A stretch of 23,357 nucleotides of DNA from Rodentolepis nana (lineage: Eukaryota; Platyhelminthes; Cestoda; Cyclophyllidea; Hymenolepididae). The notes below the pieces were generated by a model. That model made no database searches and was not told the DNA's origin. It saw only the letters and a list, made by a program, of their open reading frames with translations. The position numbers were made by a program, and so were the translations under genes. The stretch covers positions 1-23,357 of the forward strand of contig UZAE01000441.1 of NCBI GenBank assembly GCA_900617975.1, in the 5' to 3' direction. Positions 1-11,827 of this stretch are shown here, one piece after another; position 1 is the stretch's first letter, and each line of letters begins with the position of its first letter.

Positions 1-15
1 CCCCCCCCCCCCCCC
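1..15. repeat. poly-C run at the window edge
   Basis: Fifteen consecutive C at the extreme left end. The right end of the window is also a C run, so both edges probably mark assembly breaks at homopolymers. No SINE sequence follows this run, unlike the one at the right edge. Confidence 0.9.
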
Positions 16-273
16 ATTACCTGTCTGCTTTGCCTTGTGGAAACGTTTTGGCATTTTAACACTACCATATGACGCAGAACTTCAGTTTATGCCAACACCT
101 TTTCAACCATATTCTTCCTCCCACTAGGCCAAATTCCAGAAATCTGCAATGCCTCGAATCTGCTCTCACTCGTAATTGAAGCTGAGATTAAACTTCAAAA
201 TGAGTTAGTTTGCATGTTAACACGCAAGTGCCTTAACTTTTCATTGACTATATATCACCATTTCCACTTGCAG
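16..273 (+). other. intron (3' part) upstream of the first visible exon
   Basis: AT-rich sequence without an open frame of note. It ends in a pyrimidine-rich stretch and CAG at 271-273, which is the acceptor of the exon starting at 274. The donor lies outside the window. Because the exon at 274 starts with the third base of a codon, the missing upstream exon must end after two bases of a codon. Confidence 0.6.
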
Positions 274-357
274 ATATCTTTCAAATGAGCCGAAACGGAT
301 CGATGCGGCCTTATCAACTTGCAAGCAGCTGACCTGTACTCTGTTTACCCTCAAGAG
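274..357 (+). CDS. Unrecognised protein, visible exon 1 (partial gene)
   Basis: First visible coding exon of a gene whose 5' end is outside the window. The frame is A|TAT CTT TCA AAT..., giving a peptide that starts YLSNEPKRIDAALSTCKQL and ends ...TLK plus two bases of an Arg codon. The other two frames hit stops. The acceptor is CAG at 271-273; the donor is AAGAG|gtgggt at 358. The following intron is only 72 bp (358-429). Joining to 430 restores AGG (Arg) and keeps the frame open. The sequence is charged and looks alpha-helical, with Cys residues (STCKQLTCTLF). I do not recognise a domain. Confidence rests on splice sites and phase, not on homology. Confidence 0.7.
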
Positions 358-429
358 GTGGGTCAATTGGGTTAATTTTATCGAAGTTGGGAGGGAATCA
401 CTCTTCTTACGACCTCTTTTTTTCTCTAG

Positions 430-577
430 GTTAGCGGCAGTTCAAGAAAATGGAATTAGTGTTAATATTCCAACTTTGAGAACTATTCGAGATCCGAGAC
501 CAGAAGACAAGAAGTTATACCTCCAGCAAATCTCCAAAATAGTACCCAATCATGAAGCAAGAATGTTGGGTCTTGAA
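430..577 (+). CDS. Unrecognised protein, visible exon 2
   Basis: The acceptor is tttctctag at 421-429. Translation continues from exon 1 as ...R LAAVQENGISVNIPTLRTI and ends ...NHEARMLGLE. The donor GAA|gtaagt is a strong consensus site at 578, in phase 0. The region is rich in Lys, Arg, Glu, Gln and Leu with few helix breakers apart from IPTLRTIRDPRPEDKK, which suggests helices joined by a short loop. The short upstream intron and the perfect phase match make this exon the most secure with its neighbour. It could belong to a coiled-coil or cytoskeletal/signalling adaptor, but I recognise no named family. Confidence 0.75.
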
Positions 578-3500
578 GTAAGTTCTCCTTTCATAATAAC
601 TTAGAGCATGGAACATTTTAGTAAATAAGCAGAAGAAAGCTTGGAGTTTGTATATTGAATAAATTGGAACCTCTTATGCCAAAATATACAGATGATTAAT
701 TGAAATTAAAAATGGACTTTGGGAGATATTTTTCGTAAAATGAGTAAATCCGATATTACTTGTGCTCTCGTCTATGGTGTCTTCAAAATCTGCTTCAGTG
801 AAGATTTAAAATCACTTTTTAATTAGATATGACTTATTGCAAATCAATCAATTCCATATGGAATGAATCATCATCCAACTAACTTTGTCAAATATTCACC
901 TTGCCATTTTGACTATTATTCACAAGGGTCGAATTGGTTTCAACTATTTGTCCAGTTCCTTTGTTGTTAAGGTGTTGATTAAAGAACCGTAGGTTCGACA
1001 GTTTGATAACCTTGCTCTTCGTTGAAGAAGTAATGCGATTATAAAATTTGTAATCATAATTTTCTATTAATAACAAATATGCCCAGAGAAAATCGATAAG
1101 GAGATAATGTCACTCAGTTTGATTATTATTTGATAGTCTATTGAGCGTTTCTCTATGCGAAGACGACAGAGTAGAAGACTTTAATCTTGCAACACTTAAT
1201 GTTGTTTTCTACAGACTTTTCCATTTATCCTTATTTACACAATCTGAATGCACGGGGTAGATTATTCAGTGACAGAAATGAAAGGAGCAATCTGGTTTTA
1301 TGTCCCTATTCTTAACCAATGTCAGATACCCGTAGGTATTTAAAGCTAGCTGCTTTTCATGTAATTTTCAACTTATATATTATTACTATTATTTAAACCT
1401 TTGGAAGAGCAAGATATTGGTAAACTTAAATCAGTTGATGCATGCAATGGGGCATGGTAAACCTTCCAGCTAATTTTGGTATACCCATTAGTTCCAAGCT
1501 CTAATTTCACTCTTAAATCAAAAATTTTCTAAATCCGCTATATTTGCTCCTCAAATATATAAATAAAACAATTGTCATTTTATCTAACTATAGATTGTCC
1601 TTTCTCCTTGTGAGGGCTAGGAGAACCTATGGAAACTTACACTAGTTGAGTTGAAATTTGGTTAAAAACACATTTTCAAACGCTTTCGTAAACCAGGTTG
1701 TAATTTGTTTCCGTCTACACTCGGATTATTGATTAACTATAGGCAATTTATTACAGTGTAATAGAATTTGGAACTAGTTAAAACTACTGTGTAAGAACTC
1801 TTTCGTTAGATTTGCCGAGTTAACCACACCGTGAAAAATGGATAACAAATTTTATTTTGAATGCAGAAATGCGAAATTGAAACCATTCCTTTTCTAGAAG
1901 CTTTCAAAACAACCAATTCCCTGTTTTAACTATCAAATATTACGCTTGATTAATTTAATCATTTGATTTACAACAAAAACTTGTTTGGGATTCATGATCT
2001 CTAACTTTTCAATGATGTAGGCTGACTGTCTCTAATATGACCAAACCGATCAAAGGCATGGTTTGGAAGGAATATGTGATAATGTGCCTTTGAGATTTTT
2101 TGTCCGGACAACATGGGTTTTGCGAGATTTCATATGATTGATCTTCGTAATTATGATCTTAACGCCTTGATTTTTGGAATTTTTGTTTTCGTTGGAGCAC
2201 GTTTGAATTCTTTATTTCACAGATAACAGGACATGGTTAGCCTAACTGATCAAGCAGTAATTTGATCCGTTTTCAGAACTTCGGAGGTGCTTTTTCTTAT
2301 GAGTTTTTTTTTTAATTTAAAGCCCTTAAAATTGATTTCATTAAGTAATTTTAAAAAGAATGATTTGGCGTTTAAGTGAATGAACCTTATCGTAAAAAAC
2401 TGTACTTAACAAGCAATAGAAAGTACATCTTTACATGTGAATGAATTCCTAATTTTGAGCGCCATAGCTTGTCCTAGTTTTAAACCCTGGGTAACTATTA
2501 AAACAAAATTAGAACCTGTATGTTGCAAAATTTTAAACTTTACCTCTTTTGAATGTCAGTTGGTGAGATTTTTTCCATAATTTCGATTTCCAATTTAAAT
2601 TGCGGAGAAAAAAGTAAGCAATTACCCAAATTTGCAGAGGGGCGTTTATTTGAAACAAAATTTGTTCGTAAAATAAGATAGAAATTGCAAAAATATTTAA
2701 TTAATAGCGTACAATTTCGCCATTTCGTTTGCACGATGATATATCATTTTTTATAAATGAGTACTAAAGATACAAGAAATATTAGTTTTTCCAGGTAACT
2801 CCAAGATTCATGCAAATTGAGCTTATATTAGTCATATGAAAATTGTTCGCTATGATAACTACCGTGCAACACTTCATCTTGTAAAGTTAGTTTTGTTTTT
2901 AATATTTAGTAAAGAAAAGTGAGGGAAGTTTCGAAGATTTCGTTTCTGAAGCATCGTTATCATTAACCACGACTGGGCGAAAATCCTCTTGAATATGCAA
3001 GTATGACAGGCATCTGAACAAGGGAACCGCAAACAGGTTCTCAATGATACAAAACAGTTAGAAGGCCAATAAAAAGACAATAAATAAGTCATGATAATAT
3101 TAAATTGTTCGATTTCTCCCCATTGAAGTTGCTCATTTTGGGACTTTCTCACACCTAATCTCCATGAATCGACTCTCATATGCTTCAGTGTGACTATCTT
3201 CCTAATATTAACATAATGTTTATTTACCTTCATTGAAGTGTCACAATATTTCGATTTGCAGCCGAGAGCAAAACAGCTTGAATTTTCTGTATATATTGAG
3301 TAAGGAGGAATGCCGTCATGTCTCCAAGATATTCATGGCTGCTGAAGCCTAACTTTGAGGGAATTATAACGAATCACGGGACTAAAAGGAAGTGTTAAGT
3401 GAAGAAATTTTCATTTACTGCATTATATGCTCAACATCCACCTGTAAATGCAAATAAAGCGTTCAATTTAATCTTAAAAAATTTCGATTCATTGGATAGT

Positions 3501-3589
3501 TGATGAGGTTGCGGCAATCTGCCTAGACGCAGTGCGATTATTCGATGATTTTACGTAAAAGATGCGCTATTGAATTCGTTTCCTTCCAG
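578..3589 (+). other. intron of about 3.0 kb
   Basis: This lies between two phase-0 splice sites (gtaagt at 578, ttccttccag at 3580-3589). It is AT-rich, with short scattered open frames on both strands, none with coding-like composition or paired splice sites. I see no RNA gene, no SINE copy and no long tandem repeat in it. Confidence 0.6.
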
Positions 3590-3874
3590 TGTCATGAAAA
3601 TACCAGAAAGCGTCGAAAGCGAATGCTCTCACTCCGCGAGTCCATTTTCTTTGAAGGAGCTGTGGAGAAATCTGAAAACAATCTTCGTAACATTCTGAGG
3701 CGTCTCAATGACCTCAGCCTTGATCTTCTACCAACTAGTCCAGAGCAATCAGAAGAGGAAGGATCTAACCAAACACCACCAACCGACACAAAAGGCATTT
3801 CACCGAGCTGGTTGTGTCCAATACATCGTGACAATGGGAAAGTATCGGAGACACATTGTAATCACTGCGAACTT
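3590..3874 (+). CDS. Unrecognised protein, visible exon 3 (helical region and Cys/His cluster)
   Basis: The exon is 285 nt, phase 0 to phase 0, with acceptor ttccttccag and donor CTT|gtaagt at 3875. It starts CHENTRKRRKRMLSLRESIF, a basic then amphipathic stretch, and continues with a Leu-spaced segment (LRNILRRLNDLSLDLL) that looks like an amphipathic helix or short coiled coil. A Ser/Glu/Pro/Thr-rich linker follows. The end carries CPIH at 3819-3830 and HCNHC at 3853-3867, a C-x2-H ... H-C-x2-H-C arrangement that could bind zinc. The open frame also extends upstream of the acceptor to an ATG at 3545, but the acceptor and phase match favour use as an internal exon. No family is recognised. 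Confidence 0.75.
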
Positions 3875-4036
3875 GTAAGTTTCATTCAATTTGTGATTTA
3901 ATGCCATTCACATTCCCCGCTCCCTCCCTTTTAAATTCGATTATTTATTTCTCCATCGCCGGTGAAAGTTTCTACTAATTCAATAATAATTTGATTTAAG
4001 ATTATAAAATAAGAGGATATCATCTTGGAAGACATA

Positions 4037-4046
4037 GGGGGGGGGG
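4037..4046. repeat. poly-G run (10)
   Basis: Ten consecutive G in an AT-rich intron, followed by a purine-rich stretch. It is not obviously part of a SINE copy. Confidence 0.9.
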
Positions 4047-6333
4047 AAGGGAACAACAGAAGCAAAAATAACTTTAGTTCAAACTTTTCGATTTTATTAT
4101 TCAAAGATCAGAAGGAGAAAAAGTTGTCAAAAGAAAATTTGCATTAAAGGAGAAAGAAGAGAAGCCAAAATTAGATGTAAGGGTAAAAAGAAACTTTAGC
4201 AAGCCGGTATTATGTAAAGGGTGAAAATGGATCAATAGTCCCTTGTGAGGGGAATGGGTTCTAGGAGAATTGTATGAAATCGATGTATCGCTCTGGCGAA
4301 GTCTCAGATTGCCTGCCAATAATAAAAGCATTATGACATTTTGTTTAAATCTATGGGGGATCTTTGAATGTGAGATGATTAAAAACTTGCATAAAATTAT
4401 TTTGAGAGTTTCTGTTTTGTCATTTTTACGCCAAATTATTGAAGTTAGCGCCTTTACCTTCTTATAACGCATGAATTTTCTCTTTGTAATTCATCTTTCA
4501 GCCTTATCAACATGGAAAAACTCTAAGACAAATAAGTAAATCAAAGAAATGTCTCGTTCCCCTTTTAGCACACCGACAAGTTAATTGGCCTTTTTGTCTT
4601 TTCTTCCAGTTTATTAGATGTGATTCTATTTTTATTTATTAAATAATGGAGATATTAACTTGCTGAGAAAATTTGAGGAATCATTAGAGGCAAATAATTA
4701 AGTGAATTCATTATATTGAAAATATGGCGCACCTCCGCACAATTCCTCTGGTTAACCATTACTTAGACCACCTAAAATAGTGTCCCTGAGATGCTACAGA
4801 TGCCGAAATTGAATTTACACTTGCATGGTTTCTGCTCAAACGGAGCTACTGTCGGTCCCTTGGAAATTAGCTTTGGAATCTTCAAGCCATCAATAATATT
4901 CTGAAATATTTTTCTGAGGGAGATATGTTCCTCCAGAGCCATTTTCAGCCCCGTAAACACTGGATCATTGTGGATAAGATTAAAGGTGTGTAAAATAGCA
5001 GTCGGAGATAAATTTTCGGCTATCTGAATAGTTTTATCGTAATTGGAGTTATTATGTTGCTTTATTTTTCACTTTTATTTTTATTCACTATAGTGATATA
5101 ATTGTGACTGATACTCTCAATTGAGGTATTACAAGCTGATCAACATGGTGTGACCAGTGTGACTTTGAGTCCTTTCTTAACTGAACTGGCTGATATCTAT
5201 TGAGAAGTCTTAGAAACTCCCTGTGTTCGAAAGTGTGGAATTCAATTTTTGGCTTCTATAAATACGTTGCTCTATGATCAATTAATGTTTCGTCAACATT
5301 GCTCTCTCTAAACTAAGGCAAACGTTGGAAATAAGTGGTAATATAGAGGGAGGCGTTGAGTAAAAGCGGACAATAAAGTTGGTTGCTAAACGTATTTTGA
5401 TGTTTTAATTTTTCAATCTGCAATTTTTGAATCGTCCGTTGCTCTATTGATCCTTTTCTTACAATTTCTAAATTCCAATTCCTCTAGTCTGAATCCGCCA
5501 GGTTTCTACTTGAGTTTAATTCCGTGATGCTCACAGACTTCGAATAATTTGCTTAAGCTGAATTGTTCATAGCGTTCTCTTTGTACATCAGCCAGCTTTG
5601 GCGTTCAGAAGACCTAGTTTCTTATCTTTACATTTTAAATGACTCAAATAAATCCTTGAGTAATTATTATTATTTCTTTATAAATATTCCGCACATTAGA
5701 GTTCTTTGTTGGTTTAACTCAAAGATGGCATTGGGTGAGTTGAGGTGCCTTTATTTCAATTTTTCATTATTTCCTCCTATTATAATTTAAAAAGCGTCAA
5801 TGAGGCCAACTTTATAGGTAGAATTTGAGTTTTTTTACAATATATATTTGCGCTTACCTAGAAAACCAAAGCTTTACCATTTGCAAAATACAATAGTTAT
5901 GGAAAAGAAGATGTGCATACTTCGTTCATTGTCCATAAATACTTGAATTAAGAAAATAGTCACTGGTAAAACATTGGGTATTGACGTAGCTCAAAGGAAC
6001 AAATTCATTTTAAAATCCAAAAACAAAGGGGTTTCGTGGTGGGAAAAGGCGTTTTTGTTGGAATGTTATACATATTTCAATTTCAAAGTTTCTACCCGAA
6101 GTAAAGAAACGATATATTTCAAATTTATTTCGTTGATACTATGAAAAGATATTTGAAATCAGCTTTTAGAGGTTTGACGCTCTTCGAAGATTCGGGCGCA
6201 TTAGAATTGGAAAGAGACAACATTTGGAGAGCAATGAAAATCCAATTGTCTTGAAAGCGTTAAAAAACGTTAAAAATAATTGTAAATTGAAATAGCCTAA
6301 TGGGCCAAATGAAGCCCGAGCAGGATAACAAGA

Positions 6334-6670
6334 TTTATTTATTCATATCAAATGACAGGCTTTATGATGGTAATCATTAGTCCATTAATTGACTTCGGGC
6401 TTAACAACAGAGGGGGGGGGGGGGTGACATCAAAGTCACAAAAAGTCGGGAGGCGGAGGAGAGGAGAGTCTCACAGAAGTGAAAGAAACAGACAGACACA
6501 AAGGCAGAGATAGGGTAAAATGGGTACTGTTTAAGTGGTCGAATTTGACATACAGTCAGGTCATGGCAGTTTGAAGTCAGAAGTCAACTGCCAATTTATA
6601 GACTATTTTGCCATATGAGTATGCGTTTCCACGGCTGCACCACGTGGAGGTAACTCTATCGCGCACCCTT
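6334..6670 (-). mobile_element. SINE-like element, copy A (antisense, inside intron)
   Basis: About 337 bp matching in order the copies at 15665, 20887 and 22804. Read on the minus strand it has the head (GCGCGATAGA, ACCTCCACGTGG), a single diverged copy of the module that is amplified in copy D, then TAGTCTATA, a region around TGACTTCAAACTGCC, a C-run (seen as 13 G at 6412-6424), CCCGAAGTCAATTAATGG, and an AATAAATAA-type tail. The 5S-like head seen in copy C is absent, so this copy looks 5'-truncated at the GCGC motif. I could not find flanking direct repeats. It has no coding capacity, and its length is typical of a non-autonomous element. Confidence 0.75.
6412..6424. repeat. poly-G run (13) inside SINE copy A
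   Basis: Corresponds to the C-run at the same place in the other copies (15876-15883, G6 at 20996-21001, C17 at 23341-23357), so it is an inherent part of the element that varies in length. Confidence 0.85.
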
Positions 6671-8176
6671 TATGATAATGTATAAAAAGGAAAAAAAACT
6701 TTAATATCAAAAGAGCCAAGATTCATTTCAATTAAAAATTCATCGATTCACATACCTTACGTTAAATTATGATATACCATTTCAGCCTTCAATATTTGAA
6801 TCCTTGTTTTGTATGCCACATTAGCTCAGTTCCCCCTAATGCGACTAGTCCATCCACTTAGTCATTAAATACTTTATATACGAATTCTGCATACTTTTAG
6901 TGATCAATCAATACAATTTTGAATTGAAAATAAGCCCCTCATAAAAATTTTTTCCTACCCTCTTGAGGTGGGCTGTCATCGTAGATGAAAAGAAAGTTGC
7001 CATCATTCAGATAACTTGCAACACTAATGGGTGAACGCTAAATTAAATACTATCAATTCAAAGTTTAAATTTACACAATGTACTTGTCAAACTATCTTCA
7101 CGAGCAAATGCTTTGTTTAAGTCATTTTTGATACAATTTGATTTTTATTTCATTGCTTAGATATTTTAGCCTGCTTTCGTTCTCAAAGCTCTCCTCTGTT
7201 CTATCTAAATTGTTCAATCAAATTGAATAGGAAACCTACTAAGTGGGCTTTCAGCACTTTCATTTCTTAATTGTCTAAAAGTGCGGTAATTTATGAGAAT
7301 TTAAACTTTTAGGCGAATTACTTCGGTTAATTCAAATTGATGGGCATGAAAGTACATTTTTAATGAGTCATTAATTATGCTGTTAGTTAAGAAGATTTAG
7401 GCCTTTAAATGCTCACTTCTCTATCTATACAAAGTGCAACAAAATTTCGCTAGGCCTAAATGCGAAAAATGGCTCAATAAATAGTTTTTTTCTTGAGGTT
7501 TTCCTTTAAGTTAAATAGTTCAGACAAAATTAATCAATTAAAAGCGATTTACAGATGCTTGAAATATCAGCAATAGGGACACATTTCTAGTGGAAAAGAA
7601 TGAATTTTTGAATGTTCTTGTTTTATAGCAATGCGTTTGGATTTTTTGGCAATTATAGTGTCTATTGTGGGTGAAAATAGGGAAATAATTTAGCGTGGCA
7701 CTCAATTGAGCTTTTACCCGGGTGCTTGCATAAATCATATTTATAGTTCCCGCATGTAGGCATTTTAAAATAGACACCTTTGAATAGTTGAAAGCATTTT
7801 GGCAAATTTTGTGTGCTAATTATAGGAGCTTAATAGCAAGTAGAAGATCAGTTTAAAATAATAAACGAAATTTGGACAAAGTATTTTACTGACTGTACAA
7901 TTGCTTTCTGAGCAATAAATTAGCATCTAACGAGCAGATAAGCAGGATCTCCAATTTGTAATCCTTCAGATTAACTCCTTAATTAGTTTTTTTGATTAAC
8001 TAAAATGACAATTATGTTTAGAATATGGCAGGTCATTGAAGATGAATGCTGAAAGACGCTCTACAAAAGAAAGAGAGAATGGAACTTCCCACTGTAAAGC
8101 ACATTTCTGTATGATTAACTTTTACTTATTTTCTCGGAATCAGACACGTGTGTTTCAAATTCTGAGCCTTAGAAAT

Positions 8177-8187
8177 CCCCCCCCCCC
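8177..8187. repeat. poly-C run (11)
   Basis: Eleven consecutive C followed by ACACAG, within the intron. I cannot align its flanks to the SINE family. Confidence 0.9.
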
Positions 8188-8613
8188 ACACAGCTACATG
8201 TAAATCAAATGATTAATTGGGAGAATTGTTCCTGTTGGCGATTTAACATTTTTTGACCAAGTGTATGGTAATTCTAATCTACTTCCATTGCTGCAGTCAA
8301 AATTTCAATCCTTCTATTTTCCTCAAAAAAAAAACAAACTCTGTTTTTTTTGGCAACTCCAGCTTAGCACTGCATTTGCCTACTTCATTGCTTGTAATAA
8401 AATATGCATAACGCAATAAACAAGAAAGTGCTTAAGAATCTTCTGCAATCTTAACATTTGGATTTCGGTTAGAGCTTGTGCTTAAAAAATCAGCGTTTTT
8501 TCTAGTCAGCAAAACTTTATTTTCTTTAACAGCATAATTGCCCAGCCAATTGTTTCGTGTTGAAACTTGGCCACACCTTAAGTTGATATCAAATAAAAGT
8601 ACAGACTTTTTGT

Positions 8614-8624
8614 GGGGGGGGGGG
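8614..8624. repeat. poly-G run (11)
   Basis: Eleven consecutive G about 430 bp from the preceding C run. No SINE sequence is recognisable around it. Confidence 0.9.
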
Positions 8625-9729
8625 TATTAACGCGACTTAATATTATTTTTTGATCCATACAGATAGCCTTGAAAAAGTAAAGAAGCTTTAAGGCAAATAT
8701 AAAAAAAAAAAATACATTGCCTATAAGGATATCTTGAAGACATCACTCAGTCCGGTAAAATTCAATTTGTCGCTTAAATCAGAATAATTATATAAATTTT
8801 ATTATTATTATTGTATTTGTTTATTTGTACGAGCTTCCACCACGTAATATGCCTAGAATAACGAGTGTTGAACTTGGAAGTTGAGGTGACTTCCACGTCT
8901 ACACATATCTAGAAAGCGTAATCTTTGTTTTTTTGTTCAAACTGCGCATATTTTTGTGACACTTCTACCTGAATTGGGCAAGTTAAATATTTAAAGCAGT
9001 CATATTTCAACGCTGTTATAACTGTTTACTTTTTAAGCAACTCCTCTTTTCCACACTCTAAAAGTGTCTCAAAGCAGGAAAATACAACCATTTCTCTGCT
9101 GCTTTATTCTCCCACTTGTTTACCAACAGGCTATTTCCAACGTAGCCCTTCCGAAACACACAGCTTGACGTTTATTTTTTTCCTAATCTCAAAACCCCTT
9201 TGAATTTTCTCGATTGTGCGGCCATTGCATTCGTTCTAATACTTGATCACAGACAGGATTTGGGCGTTTTTATTCAATCAATATTGTGGAATTTGGGTTA
9301 ACAAGGGGTATTCATTCCTTGAATTAGTTAACTTTCTTCGTTTGAAGAAAGTCGTTTTAGTTGTCTGATGCGAGGTTCAGTCAAATAGTCTGAAGTAGAT
9401 GCTCTAAGGTCTGCCTCCAGTCAGGTGGATGGGCAGTTGCACCAATCAATTCCAATTGACAATTGATGTGGGCGAATGCAATTGTTTTCATAAGATCAGC
9501 TTCTAAATTGCTTTTATAATACATGTTCCGGGCTTTTAATACTTTCTGTAATGATTTTAAGCGATTTTATAATGCTCGATAGGATCTTTTTATTCCAAAT
9601 ATTTGTGTCCGTAAATGTAAACTGCATCTTTATTGAGCCAGATTGTTGGTCCGTATAGGGAATTGTGAAGAAAAATTATTATTAAAATTTTGACGTTGAT
9701 TTTAATGAAATTCACCATGTTATTTGTAG

Positions 9730-10182
9730 CTTCGAACGGGAAAGTCAATTCGAGGAAGCGGTGACGGAGAGAGTTCAACACCCCCTTCATCTACATCCTC
9801 GGAACAGAGTGCAGTTGGCTCCCAGATTCCAAATCCTCCACCGGCAGCTCCATCACTCAGTCTACCATCCTTGCCTATAGTTCCACGGGGTCCTCGCCGT
9901 GCTCATGTGGTCTTCTCCCGCACTGTTCTTGTCGATGCAGGCCGCGAAACCACTCGGCTCAACTGTCCTGACTTGGACGATGAACATGGAGATGAAGACG
10001 ACTATACTTATGTTGAGACTGGGAGTGACGGTGATAAACTGCAGCAACCATGGAAAAAGGAACGGTTGCATAGAGGTAACCGTGTGGTTGATATACATCC
10101 GGGCCTACCGAGGAATGAGTATGTAATCTGCGATGGGAGGTGCGGGGCTACAACTTGTGCTCAAGGATCTTGTTTGGCTAGA
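9730..10182 (+). CDS. Unrecognised protein, visible exon 4 (Pro/Ser linker, acidic and Cys-rich parts)
   Basis: The largest exon, 453 nt, phase 0 at both ends, with acceptor ttatttgtag and donor AGA|gtaagt at 10183. It is open across 151 codons. In order: a Ser/Thr/Pro-rich stretch (ESSTPPSSTSSEQ ... PNPPPAAPSLSLPSLP), a mixed segment PRRAHVVFSRTVLVDAGRE, an acidic run (DLDDEHGDEDDYTYVE), a basic and aromatic segment (QPWKKERLHRGNRVVDI), and a terminal Cys group, C-x3-C-x5-C-x4-C, at about 10129-10176. The GC content is clearly above that of the flanking introns, which supports coding. Much of it is probably disordered. The open frame continues past the donor to 10239, but gtaagt is a strong site. 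No domain family is recognised. Confidence 0.8.
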
Positions 10183-11674
10183 GTAAGTCATGAATTCGTA
10201 AATATAATTAATTTATACTACCTGCTAATGTTTAATTAATGGTAGTAATTGACTTTTCTCAATGGCCAGCTGCCACTTTTTGAGATTGAAACAGTTCAGC
10301 CTAGTCGGCCGTTTCTTTTGCTAGAAAGAATAGGTGTGGCCAATGGTTACTGACTGATTTTTTAATAACAGTAACTATAATTACCTTAACTGTGATCTGA
10401 AATGCTCTATTGCGACCAAAGAAATCAAATAGACGATAATCCAATCCACGTTAATTGAGACCGCCAGGTTTAGACAGGATGCAATACCAATTTCTGACTT
10501 ACTTTTCCTACAGGTATAAGTAAGAAAAAGCATACATTTTACATTCACTGAATAGGATGAGGACGGGCAGTCAAGCCTGAAGATACCACTCTTGAAATTT
10601 AACTATTTCTCCTGAGCTAGAACTATAATTTGCCCGATGGCTTTTGGGAACACTTGATCCCATTTCAGATGACTATTCATTTTCAAAAACAGCAGGACGT
10701 TATTTCACAGAGTTTCGCATTCGAATTCAATTGTAATATCACGCTTTAGCCTATTTTTTAATGGCTGGCTATATTATTTTCATTAACGGTAATGGAGAAG
10801 CTTGTCAAATTTCATAAATTTTAAAAGCATATATCAGGGTGAAAGCATATTTATGTCAACTTATAATTTTTTACCTAGATAAATAGATAGTTATTAAATA
10901 TTTTCCATCCCATCCCAATGAAATGACTGTTAACTTATGTATTGTTTAAGTAAACCAATGTAAATCTTGGTATTTTGGGCATAGCATTAATTAATCTGTA
11001 ATATCTTTTCGCCATGGTAAAGAAAGCCTATAATTTGGCTTCTAATTGTAATACCGACTTAGAGCCCGAAAAGCATTTTTGCTCGAACGGGTTTGTCTCT
11101 GATAACTAGCTCAATTGCCACAATTCTATTTCCATTTAATGATATGAAGTAAATTCAATGAAAATTGAATGTAGATTATGGAATTTCGTCGGACTTGAAT
11201 CGTATTTACAAGTTTACTCTTTCATATATCCATTAATAATTTTATCTAATGTTATTAATTTAACCCTCTAGTTTGATTTGACGAAAACATCCACTTGCAA
11301 TATTCAAGTTACTGCATAGTTTGCGCGCTTTATTTAAAAGAGGAATTTTAAATATTTCAATCTCTAATAATTGTGCATTTCAAAAGATAATTACCTACTA
11401 CGGATTTGTGATTCATCACCACTTTTAAGCAAAGCATGAAATGCAAAAAACTCAAGCGATTTCACAAATTTCTTTTTCTCAGTAGCTAAGTTTATGTTGA
11501 TCAGTCTTTGGATGTGGGTTATGTGGCAATGTGGTCGAGGAATAAGCCTTCAATGATTCATCAATTTTATGCTTGTTCGAAATTTATTTCCCAGTAGTAT
11601 GAGTGAAAGTCATCATTTTTTTCAAGGGTCAGAAAGAGCTTACAATTTTAAAACTAATTTCTGGTGTGTAATAG

Positions 11675-11827
11675 AGGCAAGGAAGGAGAAGAAGACGATA
11701 CGATGGGAATGACGGTGATTTCAATTACCAAAATGTAGATAACCGTATAAACCCACCTAAGTTTAACATGAACACATTCCGGCTCCTGAATGAGTCCAGA
11801 AAATTGTCCAATCGAATTATTCTGTAG
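11675..11827 (+). CDS. Possible alternative terminal exon (weak)
   Basis: An acceptor-like gtgtaatag ends at 11674. From 11675 the phase that would follow exon 4 stays open for 50 codons to TAG at 11825-11827. The peptide starts RQGRRRRRYDGNDGDFNYQN and continues with NRINPPKFNMNTFRLLNESRK. An ATTAAA polyadenylation-type hexamer follows at 11873-11878. Use of this exon would replace the Ser-rich tail encoded at 17460 with a basic, Asn-rich one. The polypyrimidine tract is poor, and an open frame this short is expected by chance somewhere in a 7-kb intron, so this is only a candidate. Confidence 0.13.
   Translation, partial: RQGRRRRRYDGNDGDFNYQNVDNRINPPKFNMNTFRLLNESRKLSNRIIL

Larger units (their letters stand above)
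3875..9729 (+). other. intron of about 5.9 kb containing a SINE copy
   Basis: The intron runs from gtaagt at 3875 to ttatttgtag at 9720-9729. It is AT-rich and holds an antisense SINE-like element (6334-6670) plus poly-G or poly-C runs at 4037-4046, 8177-8187 and 8614-8624. An (ATT)n-rich patch lies near 8800-8815. Short open frames (for example 4101-4472 minus and 5563-5790 plus) have composition like their surroundings and no splice support. Additional small exons cannot be excluded, but exons 3 and 4 already join in phase. Confidence 0.55.

Noticed and set aside
2874..3233. 119-codon minus-strand frame in the first large intron
   Set aside because: It has no recognisable domain, no splice or polyadenylation support, and base composition like its flanks.
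4101..4472. 123-codon minus-strand frame in an intron
   Set aside because: It has composition like the surrounding AT-rich DNA, no splice support and no recognisable motif. It overlaps another open frame on the plus strand.
6314..6700. Search for a target-site duplication around SINE copy A
   Set aside because: The flanks (GAGCAGGATAACAAGA and TATGATAATGTATAAAA) share only very short AT-rich matches, not enough to call a duplication.
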